Of a stretch of 64,000 nucleotides of DNA, positions 45,760 through 53,206 are shown one piece after another (the first letter of the stretch is position 1; each line of letters begins with the position of its first letter). Source of the stretch: Erythrobacter sp. (GTDB lineage Bacteria; Pseudomonadota; Alphaproteobacteria; Sphingomonadales; Sphingomonadaceae); contig JAACTC010000005.1 in assembly GCA_009993635.1 (NCBI GenBank), positions 742,947 through 806,946 on the forward strand, in the 5' to 3' direction. A model generated the notes under the pieces. It made no database searches, had not been told where the DNA came from, and worked only from the letters and a program-made list of their open reading frames with translations. The position numbers and the translations under genes are program-made.

Positions 45760-46742
45760 AGCTCTACTCCCGTTGCTTCGGCAAGCACGGCAGCAAGGGT
45801 GCGCCGGGCAAGCGGGATCTTGAAATCGTTCTCGCCATACCCGCGCGCGTCGCGCAGCAGCACATCGGCCGCCCTGTTGAACAGGTCGGCGCCGGGTTTC
45901 TGGCCGATCAGCACCTGCCCGACTTCGGGATCGTGCCATGGCTTGTGCGCCAGCCCGCCGAAGGCGAGGTCGGCGCGGGCGATCGTGTCGCCGTCCATCG
46001 CGACGATCGCCGCGACGGAACACAGGGCAAAGGCATAGGACGAACGTTCGCGCACCTTGCGGTACAGTTGCCTGCCTTTCACCGGTGGGGGCAAGGTTAC
46101 ACCGGTGATCAGATCGCCGGGTTCGAGCACATTGTCCTTCCACGGGGTATCGCCGGGCAGGCGGTGGAAATCGCGCACCGGAACCGTTCGCGTGCCGCCA
46201 TCGGCACCGGCAATCTCGACCTGCGCGTCGAGCGCGCTCATCGCCACCGCCATGTCACCCGGATAGGTCGCGATGCACTGCGAACTAGCACCGAGCACGG
46301 CATGGAGCTTCGCAATACCCTCTATCGCGCCGCAGCCGCTGCCCGGTTCGCGCTTGTTGCATGGCTGGTCGATATTGGTGAAATAGTAGCACCGCGTGCG
46401 CTGGCACAGATTGCCGCCGGTCGTCGCGCGGTTGCGCAGCTGCTGCGTCGCCCCGGCAAGGATCGCGCGCGCCAGTACGGGATAGTCGCTGCGCACCCGA
46501 GGATGCACCGCGGTTTCGGTGTTGGTCGCCAGCGCGCCGATCCACATACCGCCATCGTCGCGATCTTCGATCTCGCGGTGGCCGAGGCGGTTGATGTCGA
46601 CCAGCGTCTGCGGGGTTTCGACCTGCAACTTCATCAGGTCGAGCAGGTTGGTGCCACCGGCAATCGCCTGCGCGTGTTCGCCTGCGGTCAACTGGCCCGC
46701 GTGGTCGCGGCTGTCTGCGCGCTGATAGTCGAACGGCCTCAT
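45756..46742 (-). CDS. FAD-binding subunit with [4Fe-4S] insertion (PaoB-like)
   Basis: A 328-residue FAD subunit: AGGTNLLDLMK nucleotide loop, ATTGGNLCQRT, and a cysteine insertion RTRCYYFTNIDQPCNKR...GSGCGAI like the [4Fe-4S] segment of E. coli PaoB. The ATG at 46742 overlaps the upstream stop (ATGA). It relays electrons between the [2Fe-2S] subunit and the FAD. Confidence 0.87.
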   Translation of the reverse strand: MRPFDYQRADSRDHAGQLTAGEHAQAIAGGTNLLDLMKLQVETPQTLVDINRLGHREIEDRDDGGMWIGALATNTETAVHPRVRSDYPVLARAILAGATQQLRNRATTGGNLCQRTRCYYFTNIDQPCNKREPGSGCGAIEGIAKLHAVLGASSQCIATYPGDMAVAMSALDAQVEIAGADGGTRTVPVRDFHRLPGDTPWKDNVLEPGDLITGVTLPPPVKGRQLYRKVRERSSYAFALCSVAAIVAMDGDTIARADLAFGGLAHKPWHDPEVGQVLIGQKPGADLFNRAADVLLRDARGYGENDFKIPLARRTLAAVLAEATGVEL

Positions 46743-47254
46743 GCCGGCTCTCCCGATGCGACTTCGGTGATGGCGGCAAGGATGTTCGCGTAGGCTCCGC
46801 AGCGGCAGATATTGCCGCTCATCCGCTCTCGGATTTCCTCGGCAGACGGCTTCATAGTGCCATCGAGGTTTTCGCTCGCATCGCTCGGCCAGCCATTGGC
46901 GATCTCTTCGAGCATCGCGGTAGCGGAACAGATCTGGCCCGGCGTGCAATAGCCGCACTGATAGGCGTCGTGATCCACGAAGGCCTGCTGCAACGCTGAT
47001 GGCTCCTCCGCCGTGCCCAGCCCTTCGATGGTCGTCACCTCGTCGCCATCGTGCATTACCGCCAGCGTCAAACAGCTGTTGATCCGCACGCCGTTGACCA
47101 TCACGGTACACGCGCCGCACTGGCCATGATCGCAGCCCTTCTTGGTTCCGGTCAGGCCGAGGTTGTGCCGCAGCATGTCGAGCAGGCTCACCCGCGGATC
47201 GTCGGGCAGCGGATGCGCCTCCCCGTTGATGGTGACTCTATTCTCGGAACTCAT
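46739..47254 (-). CDS. [2Fe-2S] subunit of the molybdenum hydroxylase (PaoA-like)
   Basis: A 171-residue electron-transfer subunit with two [2Fe-2S] clusters: Cys41, Cys46, Cys49 and Cys61 in the ferredoxin domain, and QCGYCTPG with NICRCGAY in the helical domain. Unlike E. coli PaoA there is no twin-arginine signal peptide, so the complex is probably cytoplasmic. First gene of the five-gene operon. Confidence 0.9.
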   Translation of the reverse strand: MSSENRVTINGEAHPLPDDPRVSLLDMLRHNLGLTGTKKGCDHGQCGACTVMVNGVRINSCLTLAVMHDGDEVTTIEGLGTAEEPSALQQAFVDHDAYQCGYCTPGQICSATAMLEEIANGWPSDASENLDGTMKPSAEEIRERMSGNICRCGAYANILAAITEVASGEPA

Positions 47255-47420
47255 CGATGCACTCCCCGGTGGCTGTCACCTGTGCGACCTACGGGTGGGC
47301 GGGCCGACCGTTCCGGCATCAACAAGTGTTGAGGCCAGGCTTTCGGCGCGTGCGTGCGCAATCGCGCCTTCGCAACCAATCGCACCCCTCGCTCGTTCGG
47401 CTTTGAAACAAGGAGGTTGC

Positions 47421-48248
47421 ATGGCGGCGCGCGCATATTGGCAAGGGCAGATCAGGCTGGCGCTGGTTTCGATACCGGTCGAAATTTATTCCGCTTCGCA
47501 AAGCGGGGCGAAGATCAGCTTTCGCCAGATTCACGAGCCTTCGGGCAAGCGTATCTCTTACGAAAAGGTGGTCGACGGGGTCGGCCCGGTCGATCGCGAC
47601 GACATCATCCGTGGCTATGAATTGTCGAAGAACAATTACGTGCTGCTGGAGGACGAGGAGATCGAGGCGGTCAAGATCGAGAGCAAGAAGACGTTGGAAC
47701 TGGTGCAGTTCGTCGACCAGTCCGAGATCGACCCGCTTTATTTCGAAAAGCCCTATTACGTCGTCCCGCAGGACGAGCTGGCGGAAGAAGCCTTCATCGT
47801 GCTGCGCGATGCGCTGCGCAAGGCGAAGAAGACCGCGCTGGGTCAGCTATCGGTGCGCGGGCAGGAAAAGCTCGTCGCGATCAAGCCCTGCGGCAAGGGC
47901 CTGCTGCTGGAGACCCTGCGCTACGCTGACGAAGTGCGCGAGGGCCAGAAATATTTCGACGACATCCCAGAAACGAAGCCCGAGAAGGAGCTGCTCGACC
48001 TGGCGAGCACGCTGATCGAGAAGAAGTCCGCCCCGTTCGATGCGAGCGAGTTCAAGGATCGCTATGCCGAGGCCCTGAAAAAGCTGATCGACAAGAAGGC
48101 CAAAGCGAAGGGCAACAAGAAAATCCTCGAAGACGTCGAGGAGCCATCGGGTGACGGTTCGGGCAATGTGATCGACCTGATGGCCGCGCTGAAGAAGTCC
48201 GTCGATGGGGAAAAGCCCGCCAGGACAAAGAAGAAAAAGAGCGCCTGA
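47421..48248 (+). CDS. ku: Non-homologous end-joining protein Ku
   Basis: A 275-residue bacterial Ku that forms a ring on DNA ends and recruits LigD. The beta-barrel core carries WQGQIRLALVSIPVEIYSA at the N-terminus and KPYYVVPQD near residue 110; the C-terminal tail is Lys-rich (EKPARTKKKKSA), as expected for the DNA/LigD-contacting end. The ATG at 47421 has an ideal AAGGAGG upstream. ligD follows 3 bases later. Confidence 0.94.
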   Translation: MAARAYWQGQIRLALVSIPVEIYSASQSGAKISFRQIHEPSGKRISYEKVVDGVGPVDRDDIIRGYELSKNNYVLLEDEEIEAVKIESKKTLELVQFVDQSEIDPLYFEKPYYVVPQDELAEEAFIVLRDALRKAKKTALGQLSVRGQEKLVAIKPCGKGLLLETLRYADEVREGQKYFDDIPETKPEKELLDLASTLIEKKSAPFDASEFKDRYAEALKKLIDKKAKAKGNKKILEDVEEPSGDGSGNVIDLMAALKKSVDGEKPARTKKKKSA

Positions 48249-48251
48249 GCC

Positions 48252-50741
48252 GTGGCGAAGAAAGACGATCCGCTCGCCGAATATAACGCCAAACGCGATT
48301 TTTCGCGCACCAGGGAGCCTGCGGGCAAGGCGGGCAAGAGCGGCAAGGACCGCATTTTCATGGTGCAGAAGCACGACGCCACGCGGCTGCACTGGGACTT
48401 GCGGCTGGAAGCGGACGGCGTGCTCAAGAGCTGGGCGGTGACCAAGGGCCCCTCGCCCGATCCGGACGTCAAACGGCTGGCCGTGCGGACCGAGGATCAC
48501 CCGATGGACTATGCCACCTTCGAAGGCACGATCCCGGCGGACGAATATGGCGGCGGCACGGTGATGCTGTGGGATCGCGGCACCTGGAACCCGATCGAGG
48601 GCAAGAGCGCCGACGATATCGAGGACGGCCACCTCCACTTCGTGCTCGATGGAGAGCGAATGAAGGGCGAATGGCTGCTGATCCGCATGAAGCCACGGAA
48701 AGGCGAAAAGCGAGAGAACTGGCTGCTGCGCAAGCTGGACGACGAGCACGCGCAGGAAGGGGACGCGCTCGTCGAACAGGCGCTGACCAGTGTCGATACC
48801 GGGCGCTCGATGGCGGAGATCGCAGCGGGACGCGAACCCGATGAATCGACCGGAGAAGATGAAGCTGTCGAACCACTCGCGAAGATGAAGCATGCCCGCC
48901 GGAGCAAGAAGGCCGGCAAGCCGCCGGGGTTCGCGAAGCCGCAGCTCGCCACGCTGGTCGACGATGTGCCCACCGGCAATGGCTGGATGCACGAGATCAA
49001 GTTCGACGGGTATCGCGCGCTGATCGCGGTCTCGGGCAAGGATGTCACCGTGTGGACCCGCAACCAGAAGGACTGGACGGACAAGTTCGGCCCACTGGTC
49101 GAGGCGATCGCCGCGCTCGACCTGGCCCCCGCCCTGATCGACGGCGAAATCGTCGCGCTCGACAAAGACGGCAATCCCGATTTCTCGACCCTGCAATCGG
49201 TGCTCAAGCGTGGGCATGGCTCGCAAGGACCGAAAGACAGGCTCGCCTTTTTCGCGTTCGATCTGCTGACGGTCGATGGCAGCGACCTGACGGGCCTCGG
49301 CAATATCGAGCGCAAGGAACGGCTGGAGGCACTGCTGCGCGATGCCGAGCCGCCGATCCACGTCGCGGACCATATCATCGGCGCGGGCGAGAAACTGTAT
49401 CGGCAGATGTGCGATGCGGGGCAGGAAGGGATCATCTCCAAACGGATCGACGCGCGCTATCGCCACAGCCGCACGAAAAGCTGGGTCAAGGTGAAGTGCA
49501 TCCGACGGCAGGAGTTCATCGTCGTCGGCTGGTCGGAAAGCTCCGCCCGCGGGCGGCCCTTTGCCTCGCTGCTGCTGGCAACGAGGGACGGCGACGAGCT
49601 GGTCTATCGCGGCAAGGTGGGCACCGGGTTCGACGGCGACGACCTGGACCGGCTCGACGGGAAACTTGCGCGGCTGGATCGCAAGACCCCGCCACTCGAC
49701 GTGCCCAAATCGGATGCCCGTAAAGTGCATTGGGTCACGCCAAAGCTGGTCGCGGAGATCGCCTTTGCAGAACTGACGGCGGAAGGCCGGGTGCGGCACG
49801 GCAGCTTCCTCGGCCTGCGGCAGGACAAGGATGCCGACGATGTGGCCGACGAACGCGGCAAGCCTGCACCTGAGCCCACAGCCGAGATCGAGATTTCCAG
49901 TCGCGAGCGGGTGATCTTTCCCGAAAGTGGCGAGACCAAGGGCGATTTGGCGGACTACTACGCGGCCGTCGCGCCGCTGATGCTCACCTTTGCAGGCGAA
50001 CGGCCGCTCAGCCTCGTGCGCTGCCCACAGGGGCGCGCGAAAAAGTGCTTCTTCCAGAAACACGATAATGGCGGCTTCGGCGATGGTGTCAAAGCCGTGC
50101 CGATCAAGGAGAAAGACGGCGGGAGCGAGGATTACCTGTTCATCGAGAGCGCCCGCGGGCTGTTGCAGTGCGTGCAGATGGGCACGATCGAATTTCACGG
50201 TTGGGGCGCGCGTTCGGGCGCGGTCGAGCACCCCGACCGGATGGTGTTCGATCTCGACCCCGACGAAGGGCTGGACTTTGCCGCCGTGCGCGATGCCGCG
50301 GTGGACCTGCGCAAACACCTGGCCGATATCGGCCTCACCAGCTTCGCGATGGTGACCGGTGGCAAGGGGGTTCACGTCGTGGTGCCGCTGGCCCCCGATC
50401 ATTCGTGGGAGGCGCACAAGAGCTTCGCCGAACGCTTCGCCAAGGCACTGGCGCAGGCCGAGCCCGATCGCTTCACCGCCACGATGAGCAAGGAAAAGCG
50501 CAAGGGCCGCATCTTCATCGACTGGCTGCGCAACCAGCGCGGCAGCACGGCGGTGCTGCCCTATTCCGCCCGTGCGCGTGAAAATGCGCCGGTGGCCGCG
50601 CCCGTTTCCTGGGCCGAGCTCAAGACATTGGACGATGCGCGCGGCTTCGCCATCCGCGATGCGACGCAATTGCTGGAGCGCGCACGGTCAAAGGCTCTCT
50701 CAGGATGGGGCTTCGCCGAACAGCACCTGCCGGATGTGTAG
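48252..50741 (+). CDS. ligD: DNA ligase D (phosphoesterase-ligase-polymerase)
   Basis: An 829-residue, three-domain NHEJ enzyme. The N-terminal 3'-phosphoesterase domain (about 1-170, HDATRLHWDLRLE), the ATP-dependent ligase domain with adenylated Lys250 in EIKFDGYR, and the C-terminal primase-like polymerase (about 540-829, DYYAAVAPLML) come in the order of Pseudomonas LigD. Starts with GTG at 48252, next to ku, the usual operon. Confidence 0.95.
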   Translation: MAKKDDPLAEYNAKRDFSRTREPAGKAGKSGKDRIFMVQKHDATRLHWDLRLEADGVLKSWAVTKGPSPDPDVKRLAVRTEDHPMDYATFEGTIPADEYGGGTVMLWDRGTWNPIEGKSADDIEDGHLHFVLDGERMKGEWLLIRMKPRKGEKRENWLLRKLDDEHAQEGDALVEQALTSVDTGRSMAEIAAGREPDESTGEDEAVEPLAKMKHARRSKKAGKPPGFAKPQLATLVDDVPTGNGWMHEIKFDGYRALIAVSGKDVTVWTRNQKDWTDKFGPLVEAIAALDLAPALIDGEIVALDKDGNPDFSTLQSVLKRGHGSQGPKDRLAFFAFDLLTVDGSDLTGLGNIERKERLEALLRDAEPPIHVADHIIGAGEKLYRQMCDAGQEGIISKRIDARYRHSRTKSWVKVKCIRRQEFIVVGWSESSARGRPFASLLLATRDGDELVYRGKVGTGFDGDDLDRLDGKLARLDRKTPPLDVPKSDARKVHWVTPKLVAEIAFAELTAEGRVRHGSFLGLRQDKDADDVADERGKPAPEPTAEIEISSRERVIFPESGETKGDLADYYAAVAPLMLTFAGERPLSLVRCPQGRAKKCFFQKHDNGGFGDGVKAVPIKEKDGGSEDYLFIESARGLLQCVQMGTIEFHGWGARSGAVEHPDRMVFDLDPDEGLDFAAVRDAAVDLRKHLADIGLTSFAMVTGGKGVHVVVPLAPDHSWEAHKSFAERFAKALAQAEPDRFTATMSKEKRKGRIFIDWLRNQRGSTAVLPYSARARENAPVAAPVSWAELKTLDDARGFAIRDATQLLERARSKALSGWGFAEQHLPDV

Positions 50742-50755
50742 TTCGCCGAAATCGG

Positions 50756-50792
50756 CCTAACCCCCTCGCCCGGCTTCCCCGTCCGGGTTAGG
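50756..50792. repeat. Perfect inverted repeat between ligD and bciA
   Basis: CCTAACCC (50756-50763) and GGGTTAGG (50785-50792), with an inner CCCGG/CCGGG pair. It lies just before the bciA start and has no T run, so it could be an operator or an end-of-ligD hairpin. Confidence 0.5.
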
Positions 50793-50800
50793 ATGCCTGA

Positions 50801-51796
50801 ATGACCGCTCAGGGATCCACCGGCTGGCAGCCGCGGCGCGTGCTCGTATTCGGCGGAACGGGCACCATTGGCCGCGCGGCAGTGGACGCACTGCTGGCGC
50901 GCGGCCATCGGGTCGTCTGTTTCGGAAGGACGCGACCGGCAGGTTGCGACGCCGCGACACTTGAAGGGGCCGAGCTTCGTGCCGGTGACGTCACCGACCC
51001 TGCCTCGATCGCGCGCGATGGTATTCGGGGCGAGCACTTCGATGTCGTGCTGTCCTGCCTTGCATCACGAACCGGTGCGCCCGACGATGCGTGGCGCATC
51101 GATCACGACGCGCATGTCGCAATTCTCCATGCTGCAGAGGCGGCAGGCATTGGCCACATGATCCTGCTATCGGCGATTTGCGTGCAGAAACCCGTGCTGG
51201 AATTCCAGAAGGCCAAGCTTGCATTTGAACGAAAGCTCACCGCATCCGGCCTCGATCACACCATCGTGCGACCGACCGCCTTCTTCAAATCGCTGTCCGG
51301 TCAGGTCGATCGCGTGAAGCGGGGCAAACCGTTCATGGTCTTCGGCAATGGCGAGCTCACAGCCTGCAAGCCGATCAGCAATCGCGATCTGGGCGCGCAT
51401 CTTGCCGACTGTATCGACGATCCGGAGCGGCGCAATCGCGTGCTGCCCATCGGCGGGCCGGGCGATCCGATCACGCCCAGGATGCAGGGCGAGGCGCTGT
51501 TCGCCCTGACGGGGCGGCCGGCGCGATTTACACGAGTGCCTGTGGTCCTGCTCGATGGCGTCATCGCCACACTCGCGATGCTGGGCCGCGTTGCACCCTC
51601 GTTCAAGGCCAAGGCGGAGCTTGCCCGCATCGGCCGCTATTACGCAACGCAGTCCATGCTCGTGCTCGATCCAGCGACCGGGCGGTACAGCGCGAGCGCC
51701 ACCCCATCGACAGGCACGGACACCCTGTACGATCACTATGCTCGGCTGCTCTCTGACGAAGCGGAGGCGGAGCGCGGCGATCACGCGGTGTTCTGA
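50801..51796 (+). CDS. bciA: BciA-like divinyl (bacterio)chlorophyllide 8-vinyl reductase
   Basis: A 331-residue NmrA-type SDR. It has VFGGTGTIGRA for NADPH, and FFKSLSGQV, GKPFMVFGNGELTACKPIS, a run specific to the BciA divinyl-reductase family. BciA reduces the C8 vinyl group of chlorophyllide in bacteriochlorophyll synthesis. Its presence suggests that the organism, or an ancestor, was an aerobic anoxygenic phototroph; no other photosynthesis genes are in the window. Other NmrA-type reductases remain possible. Confidence 0.8.
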   Translation: MTAQGSTGWQPRRVLVFGGTGTIGRAAVDALLARGHRVVCFGRTRPAGCDAATLEGAELRAGDVTDPASIARDGIRGEHFDVVLSCLASRTGAPDDAWRIDHDAHVAILHAAEAAGIGHMILLSAICVQKPVLEFQKAKLAFERKLTASGLDHTIVRPTAFFKSLSGQVDRVKRGKPFMVFGNGELTACKPISNRDLGAHLADCIDDPERRNRVLPIGGPGDPITPRMQGEALFALTGRPARFTRVPVVLLDGVIATLAMLGRVAPSFKAKAELARIGRYYATQSMLVLDPATGRYSASATPSTGTDTLYDHYARLLSDEAEAERGDHAVF

Positions 51797-51970
51797 ACTC
51801 TCCGTGCCGGCGAAAGCGGAATCGCCCGCCACAATCCGATCGAAACGCAGCTGGCGCAGGGCGAAATGCGCGCCCTTTCCTGCATTACAGCTTCCGCTCT
51901 CGATTGCGTAGGCGGGCCCCAGGACCTTGAGGTCCTGAGAAGACACCACAATCTCGCAATGAATGAACGC

Positions 51971-51998
51971 AAAAAAGCCCCGCTGAGGGCAGCGAGGC
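51971..51998 (-). terminator. Intrinsic terminator on the minus strand
   Basis: On minus: GCCTCGCTG, loop CCCT, CAGCGGGGC (one G-U pair), then six T residues. A textbook intrinsic terminator, but no gene lies upstream of it on minus apart from a short leader-like frame, so it implies an unannotated small transcript. Confidence 0.8.
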
Positions 51999-52111
51999 GC
52001 AATTGGCTATGATGAAGAGCTATGTGGTGGTTGCGGGAGCACGATTTGGTCGCGACCATACACTTAAGGTCGCCGCTTAGCCCCTCCGGATAATTCCGCA
52101 TTTACCCGACC

Positions 52112-52145
52112 ACCCGACGCGCAGGTTAGCGCGGGCGGGCTTTTT
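52112..52145 (+). terminator. Intrinsic terminator on the plus strand
   Basis: CCCG...CGCGC, loop AGGTTA, GCGCG...CGGG and five T residues on plus. It may end the bciA transcript or a small RNA. The stem has an internal loop. Confidence 0.65.
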
Positions 52146-52207
52146 GCGTTCGAAAAGCGCAGCGAGCCGTCGATCTGCCTCAGGTGCAGGGATAGCGCGG
52201 CAAACGC

Positions 52208-52447
52208 ATAACATTCCTAACATTCGTTGTTTCTCAATGGTTTAAGACATAATATTTTTATAACATTGCTCTAATCAGATTATGTCTTTGGTCTCTAATT
52301 TCTGATGTTGTGAAAATCGTTATTTTTCAATGAGGTAACGTCTGAGGCTCAAAAATGTTATGTCAGGTTACGTCCGAAACATAATCTCGGAAAGCTTAGA
52401 ATTCCGCCAGTTCTTGAGGGCTGATCAGGGCAGGTTACGGATGTTAT
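52208..52447. repeat. Iterated ATAACATT motifs and inverted repeat in AT-rich DNA
   Basis: ATAACATT or its complement occurs at 52208-52215, 52260-52267, 52354-52361 and, with one change, at 52440-52447. AAGACATAAT (52244-52253) and ATTATGTCTT (52279-52288) form a perfect inverted repeat, and ACATAATC recurs at 52379-52386. GGTTACG/GGTAACG also repeats three times (52335, 52366 and 52433). Likely protein-binding sites; the protein is unknown. Confidence 0.6.
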
Positions 52448-52629
52448 GCCTTTCCCGCACACACACCCTCCCGCCAAAAGCATTGAATCTGACTGGGCTT
52501 GCATAGATCGCATCGAACAAGCCGAAGGCGTGGCGTGGGGGCGAGCGCGGCGCGCGGGGGGTGGGGGAGGTGGAGAGCCGACAATCGATGTCGCTTGACC
52601 GAGAGAGGGGCACCGGGCAGCGATGGGGG

Positions 52630-52881
52630 ATGGTCCGACGCCGATCACGACCGAAGGAACAGCAACTCCCCGACCCGCTCCCCAAGGGCTGGATCGCGCA
52701 TGATGGAGGGGGAATGCCGGTCGATCCCGACAGCAAGCCTGCGCTATGGATGCGCAGCGGTCAGCGAATGCAGGGTGGCGAGCGCACCGCCGCCAGCTGG
52801 ACCGGATGGGGCGGGCGAAAGACGGGCAGCTGCTGGATCTGGGAAGACGATGCGTTCGACATCGTCGCTTTCAAGCCATGA
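52630..52881 (+). CDS. Unknown prophage-linked protein
   Basis: An 83-residue, Trp/Gly-rich small protein. The ATG at 52630 was chosen over one at 52561, from family-free but codon-like sequence; the C-terminal half (SGQRMQGGERTAASWTGWGG) is Trp-rich. The next gene overlaps as ATGA. No family recognised; it lies at the left edge of the prophage. Confidence 0.45.
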   Translation: MVRRRSRPKEQQLPDPLPKGWIAHDGGGMPVDPDSKPALWMRSGQRMQGGERTAASWTGWGGRKTGSCWIWEDDAFDIVAFKP

Positions 52882-52961
52882 AGACGCGCATCGAATTCGC
52901 AGTGCTTCTGGTGATCACGCTCGTTGGGCTATCTCTCTCGCTGTGGGGCATCATCACCTGA
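52878..52961 (+). CDS. 27-residue single-helix membrane peptide
   Basis: MKTRIEFAVLL then a run of hydrophobic residues to the end, predicted as one transmembrane helix with a positive N-terminus. It overlaps the previous gene as ATGA, which supports translation. Function unknown; could be a small holin-like, toxin-like or moron product. Confidence 0.4.
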   Translation: MKTRIEFAVLLVITLVGLSLSLWGIIT

Positions 52962-53011
52962 AGCGCCTCATCCGCTTTCCTACAGCGTCGTCCCCATGCC
53001 ATAGTGCTTCG

Positions 53012-53206
53012 ATGCCCCACCACGGCCCCAGCCTCTACCTGGTCGATGATGATGAACGCGAGATCGCCGGCACGCGCCGCGCCATCCGCCCGACGATGTC
53101 ATCCGAGAGGATCGCCGCGATTGCGAACGAGCTTCGCGCGATGATGGGCGAGGCGACCTTTCTGCGCGAACGGCTGCCCGATGGGGAGATCAGGAGGCTC
53201 GATTAG
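53012..53206 (+). CDS. Unknown small prophage protein
   Basis: A 64-residue, charged, partly helical protein (MPHHGPSLYLVDDDER...). No family is recognised. Its end overlaps the convergent portal gene by 17 bases. Possibly spurious. Confidence 0.4.
   Translation: MPHHGPSLYLVDDDEREIAGTRRAIRPTMSSERIAAIANELRAMMGEATFLRERLPDGEIRRLD

Larger units (their letters stand above)
51797..52629. other. Gene-poor, AT-rich region at the chromosome/prophage boundary
   Basis: No convincing protein gene in 833 bases. It holds two outward-facing terminator hairpins (minus at 51971-51998, plus at 52112-52145), a short minus-strand reading frame (ATG at 52059, starting MVATKSCSRNHHIALHH) with an SD-like GGAGGGG some 25 bases upstream, and from 52201 to 52450 a markedly AT-rich stretch with iterated ATAACATT motifs. 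It probably contains the left attachment site of the prophage. Confidence 0.6.

Noticed and set aside
45760..46143. Longer start of the PaoC-like subunit
   Set aside because: Lies in another frame inside the FAD-subunit gene; the GTGA overlap at 45756-45759 explains the real start.
47847..50669. 940-codon open frame antisense to ligD
   Set aside because: Shadow of a high-GC gene; no family similarity and ku/ligD are certain on the other strand.
51167..51949. 260-codon minus-strand frame overlapping bciA
   Set aside because: Mostly antisense to bciA, no family, and it would start just after the minus-strand terminator.
52030..52080. tRNA-like sequence (CCCGCAACCACCA on minus)
   Set aside because: No TTCRA T-loop, no cloverleaf and no proper anticodon arm could be built.
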